A stretch of 64,000 nucleotides of DNA from Sapria himalayana (Eukaryota; Streptophyta; Magnoliopsida; Malpighiales; Rafflesiaceae): positions 543,436 through 607,435 of the forward strand of contig JAREIK010000374.1 of the NCBI GenBank assembly GCA_029783825.1. The letters are read 5' to 3'. Position numbers and translations under genes: made by a program. Below, piece by piece: positions 49,174-64,000 of the stretch (the first letter of the stretch is position 1; each line of letters starts with the position of its first letter). The notes under the pieces are model-generated. The model was not told the origin of the DNA and made no database searches. It was given only the letters and a program-made list of their open reading frames with translations.

Positions 49174-50025
49174 ATAGATAAATAGATAGATAGACAGATA
49201 TATAGACAGAAAGATAGACATATAGATAGAAAGATAGATGCACAGATAGAAGATAGATAGATAGATAACATATAGATAGAAAGATATATAGATAAATATA
49301 TAGATAAATATATAGACATATAGACAAATAGACAGGCAGGAAGGCTAAGAAATAGATAGACATACTTATATATAGATAGATAGGAAAATAGATAGATAGA
49401 CATATAAAATGTTAGAAAGAAAGAAAGATAGATAATATATAGATAGATAAACATATAGATTAATAGAAAGATTGATAGAAGATTGATTGATTGATTGACA
49501 GATAGATAGATAGATTGATAAACAGATTTATAGATAAATAGATAGATAGATTGATTGATAATTAGGTAGGTAAGTACATAGAGATATAGATATATAGAAA
49601 GACATATAGATAAACAGATAGACAAATAGATAGATAGATATATAGATAGATATGTAGATATATATATAGACAAATAAATAGAAAAATAAATAGATAGATA
49701 GATAGTCTTATACATAGAAAAATAGATAGACAGATAGATATATAGATAGATAGATAGATAGACAAATAGATATGTAGATATATATATAGACAGATAGATA
49801 GAAAAACAGATAGATATATAGAAAGATAGATAGATAGATAGACAGATAGAAAGACAAATACATAGATATATAGATAAATAGATTGATATTTTGATAGACA
49901 GATAGATAGGTAAATAGATAGACAGATCGATAAACATAAAGATAGATAGATAGATAATATATAGATATAGAGATAGATAGACATATAGATAATTAGATAG
50001 AAAGACAATAGATAGATAGATAGAT

Positions 50026-50058
<33 letters not shown>

Positions 50059-51311
50059 TTGAGAGATTAATAGATAGATAGACAAAAAGATAGACAGATA
50101 GATAGGCATATTAATTAAAAGATAGATAAATAGACAAACAAATAGATTGTTAGAAGACTGATAGACAAATATATAGGTAGATAGAGTGACAGATAGATAG
50201 CTAGAAAAATAAACAGATTGAAAGATAAATAAATAGATAGATATATAGATTTACAGAATTATAAATACATTGATAGACACATAGGTAGATAGATAGAAAT
50301 ATATATAAATAGATTGAAAGAAATTTTGATAGGGAGCTTGATACACAGATTGATTGATAGATAGCTAGATATATAGATAGATAGATATATTGAAAGATTT
50401 TAATATATATATATATATATATTGTTAGACATATAGATAGATAGATAAATAGATATATTCATAGATTGATAGATAGTTAGATAGATATAAAGACAAATAG
50501 ATATACACATAAATAGTTAGAAATAAAGTTAGTTGGACAGATTGATAAACACATTGATAGACAGATGGATACATAGTTAGATAGATGAATAGTTAGATAG
50601 ATATACAGATAGACAGATAGACAGATGGATTGATTAATAGTTAGACATATATATAGCTAGAAATATATAAATATAGGTAGAAAATCAAAGAGATTGACAG
50701 ATAGATAGAAATATATACAGACAGATAGATAGAAATAAAGTTACATAGTTATATAGACAAATTAATAGATATATTTATAGAGAGATAATTAGATTGATAT
50801 AAATAGAAAGATAAATAGATAGATATAAAGATAGATAGTAAGAAAGATAAATAGTTAGTCAGATTGATAGACATATAGATAGATAGATAGTTAGACTAAT
50901 AGATTGATATATATATATATATAGATTAATAGATATATAAAAATATAAATAGATAGAAGACAGACAGATAGATCTATAGATAGATAGACAAAAAATAGAT
51001 AGATAGATAGATACACATATTGAGAGACACATAGTTAGACATATAGATAAACTGATAAATATAAAGAGAAATAGATTTATTGATTGATAGAAAGACACAT
51101 AGATTGATACATAGATAGACACATATATAGTTAGATATATTGTTAGATAGATAGATAGATTAATAGATAGATTAATAGATAGAAAGTTAGTTAGTTAGAT
51201 TGATAGACAAACATACAGCTAAATAGATAGATAGAAAGATAGTTAAATAAAAGAAAGATAGATAGACAGATAGATAGTCATATAGATAGATAGATAGACA
51301 TATAGATAGAT

Positions 51312-51346
<35 letters not shown>

Positions 51347-54300
51347 AGTAGATAAACAGATAATTAGACACATGTTAGACAGAATGTTAGAAAGATTGAG
51401 AGACAGATAGTTATATAGATACATTGACCAATAGATAGATTGAAAGATATATATATATGCCTAGACATATACATAGATAGATAGATAGATATATAGATAG
51501 ATTATTTGATTATTAGATAGATATTTTGAAAGATTATTATATAAATAGATAGTCAAATAGATAGACATATAGATAAACAGACATATGGACATATATATAG
51601 ATAAATAGATAGACAGAAAGATAGACAAATAGATGGATAGTAACATAGACAGATAAATAGCCAAATTAATAGATAGAAAGATAGTAAGATAGATAGATAA
51701 ATAGCCAGATTAATAGATAGAAAGAAAGTAAGATAGATAGATATATAGACAGATAGATTAACAAATATATAGATAGATAGATTGATTTACATATAGTTAG
51801 TAAGATATATAGATATATAAATAATTAGATAGATTGATAGATAGACAGATAGATAAATAAATTGATAGATAGATTGATAGATAGATTTATAGATATATTG
51901 AAAGATAGATTGATAAATAGATTGATAGATAGATTGATGGACATATTGATAGAAAGATTGATAAACAAATAATTAGACAGATAGATATGTAGATAGACAA
52001 ATCGATAGGTAGATAGATAGATAGATAGACAAATAGATAGACAGATTGATTGATAGTTAGAAAGATGGATATATAGAGAGATATATAGATAGATAGATAG
52101 ATAGTTAGATGCCTAGATAGACAAACAAATAGATAGATAGATAAAAAGATAAATATATATATAGATAGACAAATATATAGACAAATAGATAGATAGACAG
52201 ACAAATATATAGATATATAGATAGACATATAAATAGATAGATAGATAGATAGATTAAGAGATAGAAAGATAGACAGATAGACATATAGACAAATAGATAG
52301 AGAGATAGATATATAGACAGATAAGTAGATAGAAAAAAAGATAGATAGACAAGCATCTTGTTAGGTAGGCAGGCATGTAGATAGATATAAAGAAAGATAG
52401 TGAGGCATGCATGTAAATAGATAGAAAAAAGACAAACAAATAGACAAATAGACACGCATATAAATATACAGTAAGATAGATAAATAGTCTAATAGGATAT
52501 TAGATAAATAGATATATAGATAGATAAATAGATAGATAGATAGACAATTTGATAGAAACATAGATATAGGAATAAATAGATATATAGACAAATAGATAGC
52601 CAGATAGATAGATATATTAAAGCCAGATAGATAGATATATTAAAGACAAATAGATAAATAGACAGATAGACAAATAGATAGATAGATAGATTGATATACA
52701 GATAGATATATAGATATGTAGATAGATATAAAAATAAATAGATAGTTATATAAATAAACATATTGATAAACAAAAAGATAGATAGATAGATAAATGGGTA
52801 GATATATTGACAAATATATAGACATAAAGATAGATATATAGATAGATAGAAATATAGCTAGACCGATAGATAGACTAATAGATAGAAAGATAGATCCACA
52901 GATAGATAGACAAATAAATCAATAGATAGATTGATAGATAGATTGACATATAGATAGATATTTAACTAGATAAACAGCAAGGTAGATATATATATATATA
53001 GACAATTCTATAGATAGATATAAAGATAGGTAGATAGATAGATGGACAGATAGATAGCCAGATAGATAGACATATTTATAGACCGATAGATAGATAGATA
53101 AATAAATAGATAAATAGATAGAAAGATATAATATATATATATATATATATATAGGTAGATAGTTATAAAAAGAGGTAGATAGATAAATAAAGATATTGAT
53201 AGACAAAAAGGTACATAGATAGATAGACAAATAAAAAGACATATTGATTGACAAATAGATAGACATAAAGATAGATAGATAGATAAATAGAAATATATTT
53301 TGACATATAGATAGATAAATATAGAGAAAGATAGATCCATAAGTAGATAGACAAATAAATCAAGAGATAAATATACAAATAGACAGATAGATAGATACAG
53401 AGATAGATAGATTGATAGGCAGATTGATAAACTGATAGATTGACAGATCGATAGATAGTTAGATAGAAAGATTGAAAAATAGATAGAAAAATAATTTGAT
53501 AGATAAGATAGATTGATAGATTGATTGATAAATAGATTAATAAACAAAAAGATAGATAAAAAGCTAGTTTGAAAGATTGATTGATAGATAGATTAATAGA
53601 AAGATAGATATACATAATTCAAGATAGATATTTAAATAGATAGATAGATAGACAAATAGATTGAAATATAGATAGACAATCACTTATATAGATAGATATA
53701 TAGACATACATAAAATAGATAGATATATAAATACATAGATAGACACATAGCTAGACAAATACATAGAAAGAAAGATAGATAGATAAATAGGTTGATAGAT
53801 AGAAATATAGAAAGAAAAACAGATAGATAGATAGACAGATAGATAAAAATATAGTTAGACAGTAATATGGTCATATAGATATATATATTTATAGATAGAT
53901 CAATAGATTGAAAGTTAGATAGATAGATATATAGATAGTAAAATATACAGATAGATATAAAAATTGATAGTAAAGATAGATAAATATATAGATATATTGA
54001 TATATAAATAGAAAAAATGTTAGACTTTTAGATTAACAAACATATATATCAATATAAATATATATATCAATACAAAGATAGATAGATAGATATATAGACC
54101 GATGAATAGATATATAGATAGAAAGACATGCATATACACATAGATAGATAAATAGATATAAAAATAGATACACCGATTGATAGACAGATAGACACACCAA
54201 TATATAAATAGACTGATATATAGAAAGATTGAATAATTGATAGAAAGACACATAAATAGACATAAATAAATACATAAATTGACAAATAGATACACAAATA

Positions 54301-54392
54301 GATTTATAGAAAGATAGATAGATAGATAGACAAATAAATAAAAAGATATATAGATTTATTGATTGGCGGATAGAAAGATATATAATAGAGAG

Positions 54393-54423
<31 letters not shown>

Positions 54424-57406
54424 GATAGATAGTCAAATAGATAGATGATAGATTGATTGTGTGATTTATAGACAAATTGAAAGATAAATTTATAGACATA
54501 TTCATAGATATATTGATAGATATATTGATAAATAGGTTGATAAAGAAATTGATGGACAGATTGATAGCAAATTGATCGGCAAATTGATAGGCAAATTGAT
54601 ATTTTAAAGATAGATAGAAAGATAGGCATAGAGAAACATAGAAAAATAGAAAGATAAACAAATAAACATATAGATTGATTGATAATTTTATAGACATGTA
54701 GTTAGGAAAGAATGATTATTAGATCGATAGATAGTTAGATAGATAGATAGACATATTGTTAGACTAATAGATAGATAAACAGACAGACAGACAAATAGAT
54801 AGATAGATATATATATAGATAGCTAGATAAATAGAAAGATAAATAGATAAATAGATAGATTGATTAATAGATCGATATATATATATATAGATTGATTGAT
54901 AGACAGACATACAGACAGATAGATAGATAGAAATAAACTTAGATAAATAGATAAATAAATATATAGATTATAAGATAGATAGATATTTTGAAATATATTT
55001 AGAAAGATATTTAGAAATATATATACATAGATAGATAGATAGACAGAAAGATAATTAGATATATAGAATGAATTAGCATATAGAAATATAGTTAAATCAA
55101 TATATCGATAGATATATTGATATATCGATAAACAAATCGATAGACAAATTGATAGATATATTGTTAAATAGATAGATATATTGATTGATAGATATATAAA
55201 TATACAGATAGATATACAGATAGATAATTAGATAGATATATAGATATATAGATAAAAAGATATACAGATAAATATAAAAATATTTTTATTGATTGATATA
55301 TATAATTATATCAATTAATTAGCATATAGATAGACAAATGAATAGATAGATAGAAATATACATATATAAACAAATAGATAGACAAATAGATATATAGATA
55401 GACAGACGCATAGATAGATATATAGATCGATAAAAGGATTAATAGACATATTGAAAGATAGATAGATATATAGATAGAATGATTGACTAATGGATAGACA
55501 GATTGATTGACAGATATATAGACACATAGATAGATAGATAGACAGACAGATAGATAGAAAGATACATAGATAGATGAATAGACAAATAGATAGACAGACA
55601 GATAAATAGATAGATACACAGATAGATAATTTGATAGATAGATAGATATACATATATATAGATAGATATATCGACAGATTGATAGACATATAGATAGATA
55701 GACACATAGATAGATAGATAAAAAGAAAGACAAACAGATAGATAGATAAATAAAGAGATATATAGTAAATTGATATACAGATAGAAAAAAAGATAAATAG
55801 ATAGATAGACATATGTTAGACACATATATTGATAGATAGATATAAATTTTGATAAATAGATTGATTAATAAATAGTTAGACAATTATTTAGATTGATAGA
55901 TAGATAGATATATAGATAGATAGACAGATATATAATCAAATACATAGACAAATAGATTGACAGAAAGATAAATATATAGATAAATAGACACAAAGATAGA
56001 CATATAGATAGACACAGATATACACAAAGATAGAAAGATAGATTGATAAATATATAGACATATAGATTATCAGATAGATAGACACATAGAGAGACATATA
56101 GATAGACAGACAGACAGAAGACAGACAGACAGATAGATACATAGATAGACAGACAGATAGATATATGGATAGATAGATAGATAGACAAACAGATAGATAA
56201 ATATACAATTAGATAGACATATAGATAGACTGATAGATAAATATATAGATAGACAAATAGATAGATAGATAGACAAATAGATAGTGAGAAATATAGACAG
56301 ATAGATAGTCATATAGATTATTTGATAGATAGACAGATAGATAGACATATACCAGGATATATTGATAGACTAATTGATAAAAAAATTGATAGATTGATTG
56401 ATAAAAAATTGATAGACAAAGGTATAGATATTTTGATAGACAAATTAATAGAGATTTGATAGATAGATAGTTAAATAGATAGATTGATAGAAAGATTGAC
56501 ATAAAGATAGATAAATACATTGGTCAGGTCTATAGATAGATACACAAATAGATATAGATATAGACAAATTGATAGAAAGATTGATAGACAAATAGATAGA
56601 CAAATATAAAGATAAATAGTTCTATAGATAGATAAATAGATATATATATATAATAGATAGATACTTAGATAGTGAGATAGATAGTTAGACAGATAGAAAA
56701 AAAAATTGATATACATATAGAAAGACATATAGATTAAGAGATAGATAGATATACAAATAGATAGATAGATAGACGGATATATAGACGAATAGAAAGATGA
56801 ATAGATAGACGAAAAGATAAATAGATAGTCAGATAGAAAGATACACAGATAGATACACAATTAGATAGATAGATAGATAAAAGGTAGATAGATAGATAGA
56901 TATACAAACAGATAGTTAGATTGATAGACACATTTATAGATAGTTGGATAGATAGATTGATAGATTGATTGATGGGTAGATTGATGGATAGATAGATAGA
57001 TAGAGATATATAGACATATAGATAAGAGATAGATAAATGTATTTATAGATAAATAGATAGATAGATATACAAAAAGATAAATATATAGACAAATAAATAA
57101 AAAAATAGATAGACAGATAATTAGAGAGATTGAAATACAGCTTTATAGATAAATTGATAAATAGATTGATAGATAGATTGATAGATAGAAAGATAGACAA
57201 ATTTATTAAGTGATAGATAGATAAATATACATATAAATTCATCGATAGATATACTGAAAGATAGATACATAAATAGATTGGTAGATAGATAGATAGATAG
57301 ATAAAATAATCGATAGATTGATAGAAAAAAATATAGATAGATGTATAGATAGTTAGACAGAAAGATAGACAGATATAGAGACAAATAAATAGAAAGATTG
57401 ATAGAC

Positions 57407-57458
<52 letters not shown>

Positions 57459-60400
57459 ATAGATAAATAGATAAATATAAAGTCAGATAAATTTACATGT
57501 ATATACACAGATAGATAGATAGATAGAAAAATATATTGATAGATAGATAGACAAATTGATTGATCAAAAGATAGATAGAGAAATCTATATATTGATAATT
57601 AAATTTGATATATAAATTTATAGACATATTTAAATATACATTTATAAATAGTTTCATAAATATAATGATTAAAAATATTTATAGACAAATTTATACATTT
57701 ATAGATTGATAAATAGACAATAGATAGATAGATAGATAGATAAATAGATCGATAGACAGACAAATCTGAAGATATATAGAGAGTCAGATAGAAGATAGAT
57801 AGATAGATCGACAGATAGATAAATAGATAGATAGATAGAATAATAGATAGACACATAACTAGAAATATAAAAAAATGGATAGACACATAGATAGGCACAT
57901 AGATAGACAGACAAATAATTAAATAGATAAACAGATCGATAAATAAATAGATAGACTAATCGATACATAGATAGATAGATAAATAGATAAATAGATAAAT
58001 AGAAAGATATATAGATAGATAAATACATAGATAGATATAAATAAATACATATAGATAAAGAGATAGAAAAACATATAGATAGAAACATAGATAGATAGAT
58101 AGACATATAGATAGACATATTGATAAACAGATTAATAAATAGATTGATAGATAGATTAATAGACAAAATAATAGATACATTGATAGATAGATTGATAAAT
58201 AAATTTAAAGAAAGATTGATTGATTGATTGACAGATTAACATATAGATAGATTGGTATAAAGATGAATATATAGATTGATAGAAAGACAGATACATAGAT
58301 AGATTTATAGACTGATAGATAGACATATAGATAGATAGATAGATAGACATATAGATAGATAGATAGACAAATAAATAGGTAGAGAGATAGATAGACAAAC
58401 ATATAGAAACACAAATACACATACAGATAGATAGACATATAAAAAGACAAATAAACAGAAATATATACACACAAATATATAAATAGATAGACTATCAGAT
58501 AGAAAGATATATTGTCAAATAGATAGATTGATAGATTGATAAACAGATAGTTTGATAGATAGATAGTTTGATAGACATGTAGATAAAAAGATAGATTGAC
58601 AGATAGTTAAATATATAGATAATAAAATAGATAAACACATGTGTAGATAGATATATAGATATATAAATAGTTAGATTAGAAAAGATACATAGATAGATAA
58701 ATAGATAGACAAATAGATAGATAGTTTAAAAGCAAGATAAATTGACAGATAGATAGCATATAGATAGACTGATAGATAGACACATAGATAGACAAATAGA
58801 AAGACAAATAAATAGATAGACTAATAGATAGATAGCTAGATTTATAGATTGAAAGATAGATAGACAGATTAATTGGTAGATAGATTGATAGATATATAGA
58901 TAGATAGACATATAAAAAGATAAATCAATATATATATAATTATATAAATAGATAGATAGATATATAAACATATATATATACAAATAGATAGACAAATAGA
59001 TAGAAAGACATATAGACAGATAGATAAATAGATAGATAGATAGATATAGAAAATAGATAGAAAAATTGACAGCTAAATAGACATATAGATAGATAGATAA
59101 ATAGATAGATAGATTTATTGATTGATTGACAAATAGATAAAAAGATACACAAATAGATAGATAGATTGATACATAGATAGATAAATATATAGATAGAAAG
59201 ATAAGTAGATAGACAGCCAGACAGATAGATAGATAGATAGATAGACAGATAGATAGATAAATAGACAGATAGATAGATAGATAAACATATAGATATATAG
59301 ATAGAAATATTGATTGACAAATATATAGATCATTAGATAGATAGATAGATAGATTGATTTGATAGATAGATAGAAACATAGAAAAATAAATAAATTGATA
59401 CATTGACAAAATGTTAGATAAACAGATAGATAGATAGATAGATAGATAGACAATGATTGATTGATTGATTGATTGATAGATTTGACAGATAGACAGACAG
59501 ATAGAAAAATAGATATTGATACAAATAGACAGACAGACAGATAAATAGATAGATAAATACATAGTTATATAGATAGATAAATAGATATACAGATAGATAG
59601 ATATATAGATATATAGATAGATAGATAGACAAATAAAAAAATAGACAGATAGATAGACAGAAAGATTGATATATAGACATATAGCTAGACAGATAGACAG
59701 ATAGATATATAGATCGATAAATAGACTGATAAACACATAGATAGTTAGACATTAAAATGTTTTCCAAATAGATAGATAAAAAGATCATTAGATAGATAGA
59801 TAGATAGACTGACAAATAGATAGATAGATAGACTGACAAATAAATAGATAGATACATAGATAGATCAATAAATAGATAAATAGACATATAGATAGATATA
59901 TTGATAGATAGATTAATAGATAGATTGATAGATAGATTGATAGAAAAATTGATAGAAAGATTGATAGATAGTTTTATAGAAAGATCGATAGATAGATTTA
60001 TTGACAGATTAATAGATAGATTGATATAAAGCTTGATAGAAAGATTTAAAGGATAGATTTATAGACAGATTTATATATAGATAGATTTATAGAATTATAG
60101 ATAGATAGACAACTAGATAGAAAGATATATAGATAAATAAATAGAGAAATTATTAAACAAATAAATAGATAGATATTTTCATTGAATAAAACATGATATA
60201 CAAATTGATAATTTGATTGACAAATAGATATATAAAAATATAGTCCGACATATAGATAGATAAATAGATAGATAGATAGACAGACAACTAGACAGATAAC
60301 AGATAGATACATAGACAAATAGTTTGACATATAGATATATAGATAGATAGAGATACAGACAAATAGATATGCAAATAGATAGACAAATATACAGATAAAT

Positions 60401-61803
60401 AGACAGAAAGATAAACAAATAGATAGACATATAGATAAATTAATAGACAGATAGATTTATAGATAGATAGATACATAAAAGATAGATATTTGATTTATAG
60501 ATGGATTGATAGACTGATTAATATATAGATTGATAGATAGTTTGAAAGATAAATAGATAGACATATTGATATAGAAATGTATAGATAAAAAGATAGATAG
60601 ATTAATAGATTGATAAATTATTAGATAAATGGATAAATCAATAGATACATAGATAGATATAAAGATATATAGAAATATAGACAAATTGATAGATAGATAG
60701 ATAGATACAAAGATAGATAAATAAAATATAGACAGATATTTACACAGATAGATTGATAAAATATAGACAGATAGATAGATAGATAGATCGATCAATAGAT
60801 AGATAAATAGTGCTAAAGATAGATAGATATATGGATTGATTGATAGAGATAGATATATATATATAAATAGATAATAAAAACATAGATAGATAGATAGATA
60901 GTAAATATATTGATATATAGAAAAAGATATAGACAAACAGATAGATTGATAAAAGATAGACAGATATATAGATAAATAACACACAATAGCATATAATAAA
61001 TAGATTTATCTAACATATTGATAGACAGATGAAACACAGCAGATAGACAGATAGATAGGACCGTTGATAGAAGATAGATAGTCAGATAGATAACATATAT
61101 AGATTAGAGATAGAATAGACAGAGAAATCGACTTTTTTTTAGATAAATAATAGAGATATAGGTATACAAAGAGATAGATAGAAAGATAGTAAATAGTTAG
61201 ATATATAAACATGTAGATATTCATATGATTGACAAATAGCTTGTATGAGAGCCAATAGGATAGAAGATCGATACAAGAATAGATAGCCTATATATTAAAT
61301 AGGAATAAATAGGCAGATAGATAGAAATAAGGGCTAAATATATTATACATACTAGATAAGCACAAAATATAGACATATCTGATAGAGAAAAAGATCCTCT
61401 GTTAGATAGGCAGAAAGATAGTCAATAGGGATATAGATATATAAATAGATGGATAGATAGATAGATAGATAAATAAATAGTAATATAGATAAACAGATAG
61501 ATATATAGATATATAAATAGAAGTCAGACCGAATAACATATAGATAGATAGAAAGATAGACAGACTTACATATATAAAGACAAATAGACAGATAGATAGA
61601 TAGATAGATAAACTAGAAGATAGACAAATAGATAGATAGAAAAATAGACAAATATATAGACAAATAGATAGAGAGATAGATTGTTAGACAGGTTGATAGT
61701 CAAAATGATAAACACATAGATAGAAAGATAGAATATCAAATAGATAGATAGATAGATATAAACACAAATAGACAGACAAATAGATAGATAGATAGATAGA
61801 TAG

Positions 61804-61838
<35 letters not shown>

Positions 61839-63687
61839 TAAATAAATAAATAGATAAATAGATAGATAGACAGATAGATAAATATAAAACAAATAGAAAG
61901 AAAGAAAGATAGATCTATAGATAGACATATAGCTAGACAAATAGACAGACAGACAGATTGATAGATTGATAGATAGACTGACACATAGATAGATAAATAT
62001 ACAAATAGATAGACTTTAAAAAAGATTGTCAAATAGATAGATAAAAAGATCATTATATAGATAGATAGATAAATAGACAGATAATAGATTGATAGATAGA
62101 TAGACAGACAGATAGATAGACATATAGATAGACATATGATAGATAGATTAATAAATAGATTGATAGATAGATAGATAGATATATTGATAGAAATATTGTT
62201 AGAAAAATTAGACTATTTTATAGAAAGATTGATAGACAATTTTATAGAAAGATTGATAGACAGATTAATTGATAGATTGATATAAAGATTGATAGATAGA
62301 TTGATAGATGGATAGATTGCTAGATTGATATAAAGATTGATAGAAAGATTTAAAGGATAGATTGATAGATAGATTTATATATAGATATATTTACAGAATG
62401 AAAGTTAGATAGATAGACAAATATATAGAAAGATAGATAAATAGAGAAATTATTAGATAAATAAATAAAAGATAGAATAATTAATTAATAGATTAATAGA
62501 CAAATTGATAATTTGATTGATAGATTGATTTATAAACAAATTGTCCAACATATAGATAGATAAATAGATAGATAGATAGACAGACAACTAGACACAAAGA
62601 TATGCAACAGATAGACAGATAGATAGATACATATAAAATGATAATTTGTTTGATATATAAATTGATAAACTGATTAATAGAGAATTTGATAGGCATATTG
62701 ATAGACATATTTATTGATAGATTGATAAAATGATTGATAGATGGTTTGAAAGGTAAATAGATAGATATATTGATATAGAAATATATTGATAAAAATATAG
62801 ATAAATAGATATATTGATAAATCATTAGATAAATGGATAAATCAATAGATATATATCTAGAAATTAAGATAGATAGAAAGATAGAAAAATAGATAGATAG
62901 ACAAATAACAGATAGACAAAAAGATATCAGATATTTAGACTGACAAATAGATAGATAGATAGATAGACAAATTGAAAGAAAGAAAGATAGATATGTAGAT
63001 AAATAGAGAGATATATAAAATAGATAAAACATAGATAAATAGATAGATCTCAGATAGATTAGAAAGTTAAATATATGATATATAGAAAGGATATAGACAA
63101 AAACATAGACAGATAGATAGGTAGATAGATAAATTGATATATAGAATAATAAAAAGATAGATAGAGAGAGATAAAAATTAATATATAAACAGAAAAAATA
63201 GACAAATAGATATACAGATAGATAGACAAATAGATAACAGACTTATATACATATAGATAGACATATTGATAGACAGATGAAACATAATTATATGGACATA
63301 TAGATAGTTTGATAGAAAGATAGATAGCCAGTTAAATAAATAAATAGATAGATAGACAGACAGATATATAAAATTATTTTTAGATAAATAAATAGACAGA
63401 TATATAGAGATATAGTTATACAAATAGATAGATAAAAAGATAAATAGATAAGTAGAAAGTTAGATAGATAAACAAATAGATAGACATATAAATAGACAAA
63501 TAGATAGACGAGAGACAAGTAGATAGATAGATAGATAGATAGACAGATAGATAGATAGATAGATAGATAGACATATAGATAAATAAATAAATAGGAAGAT
63601 AGATAGAAATATAGATAGATAGATAGATAGACATATAGATAGACAATAGATAGACTAATAGATATATAGATAGATACATAGAAAGAT

Positions 63688-63718
<31 letters not shown>

Positions 63719-64000
63719 AAGATAGAAAAAATAGATAAGATAGATAGATAGACAAATAAATAGATTGATGGAAAGTAGACAATAGATATACAAACAAAAA
63801 AAATATAGAAAAAAAGATACACACACACACACACGTATAGATTCACATATATAAATAGATAGATAGAAACATAGACAGATAAAATTGATAGATAGACAGA
63901 TAGACAAACATATAGATAGATAGATAGATAATAGAATGGAAAGTGGATAGATAGATAGATTGATAGATAGACAGAAATATTGATTAATTGATTGACATTA
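49174..64000. repeat. Degenerate (GATA)n satellite, block 5, running off the window
   Basis: About 14.8 kb in the same polarity as blocks 3 and 4. Minor variants include a GACA-rich patch near 56100-56160, (TA)n runs (for example 50030-50055, 51311-51342, 61806-61836) and a TA-to-TATG run at 57410-57461. Small tandem units include a pair at 51653-51737 and a 26-bp repeat at 52598-52648. Minus-strand frames of up to 336 codons are stop-free repeat, not genes. Confidence 0.97.
59740..63490. repeat. Higher-order repeat of about 2.25 kb, two copies
   Basis: Landmarks recur in order: gataaaaagatcattagatag near 59770 and a variant near 62040; gaaagatttaaaggatagat near 60040 and 62341; gatagacagacaactagaca near 60275 and 62575; attagataaatggataaatc near 60622 and 62820; and attgatagacagatgaaaca near 61017 and 63265. 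Offsets are about 2.2-2.3 kb. Each copy spans more than 1.5 kb. Confidence 0.8.

Noticed and set aside
49174..64000. Minus-strand open frames of up to 336 codons in the GATA blocks (also 13921-16209 and 21739-26150)
   Set aside because: Same artefact in the inverted array. All three minus frames read Leu-Ser-Ile-Tyr variants; apparent membrane-protein character comes only from composition.
1..64000. Assignment to a sex chromosome because of GATA repeats
   Set aside because: GATA clustering alone does not show sex linkage in plants; no sex-linked gene is present in the window.

Overview
This window is nuclear DNA of a flowering plant. Two very different DNA classes meet in it: about 32 kb of degenerate GATA/CTAT tetranucleotide satellite, and two CACTA (En/Spm) DNA transposons inserted into that satellite. 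The organism call rests on the CACTA termini (CACTACAAGAAAA type), the two-gene En/Spm layout (a TNPD-like Transposase_21 gene followed by a TNPA-like gene), a LINE-type RNase H remnant, and intron-containing fragments of plant-like SmF and XRN genes. I see no intact host gene, no tRNA or rRNA, and nothing prokaryotic. All family names come from my own reading of motifs; no database search was run.

Layout. 1-1345 is ordinary sequence with a 299-bp tandem duplication. 1346-8704 and 10301-13920 are CTAT-oriented satellite, separated by a probable 5'-truncated LINE on the minus strand (8705-10300). Near 13,910 the satellite flips polarity and reads GATA to the window edge (13921-16209, 21739-26150, 49174-64000). 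The satellite is not simple: it contains (TA)n blocks, a near-identical 414-bp duplication, and higher-order repeats of about 1.2 kb and 2.25 kb. It generates many long apparent ORFs rich in Tyr, Leu, Ser and Ile. None of these is annotated as a gene.

Element 1 (16210-21738, 5.5 kb) is a non-autonomous CACTA element flanked by GAT on both sides. It carries a GCN-like trinucleotide expansion of about 365 bp and a possible captured exon. Element 2 (26151-49173, 23 kb) is flanked by ATA on both sides and is itself composite. An outer, gutted element (TNPA remnant and SmF remnant on the minus strand, plus a 550-bp satellite) was apparently invaded at 32113 by a related element on the plus strand. 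That inner element has TNPD, TNPA, SmF and XRN segments, and its own right terminus is missing. The left arm of the inner element and the right arm of the outer element therefore form a 2.7-kb inverted repeat.

The main discovery candidate is gene capture. The CACTA family carries 3' exons of the spliceosomal protein SmF, with introns, in both the inner and outer copies. The inner copy also carries several exons of a 5'-3' exoribonuclease of the XRN family. Both fragments lie just downstream of TNPA in the same orientation, so a chimeric or readthrough transcript touching two RNA-metabolism genes is possible. All coding regions show stops, frameshifts or replaced active-site residues and look like pseudogenes.
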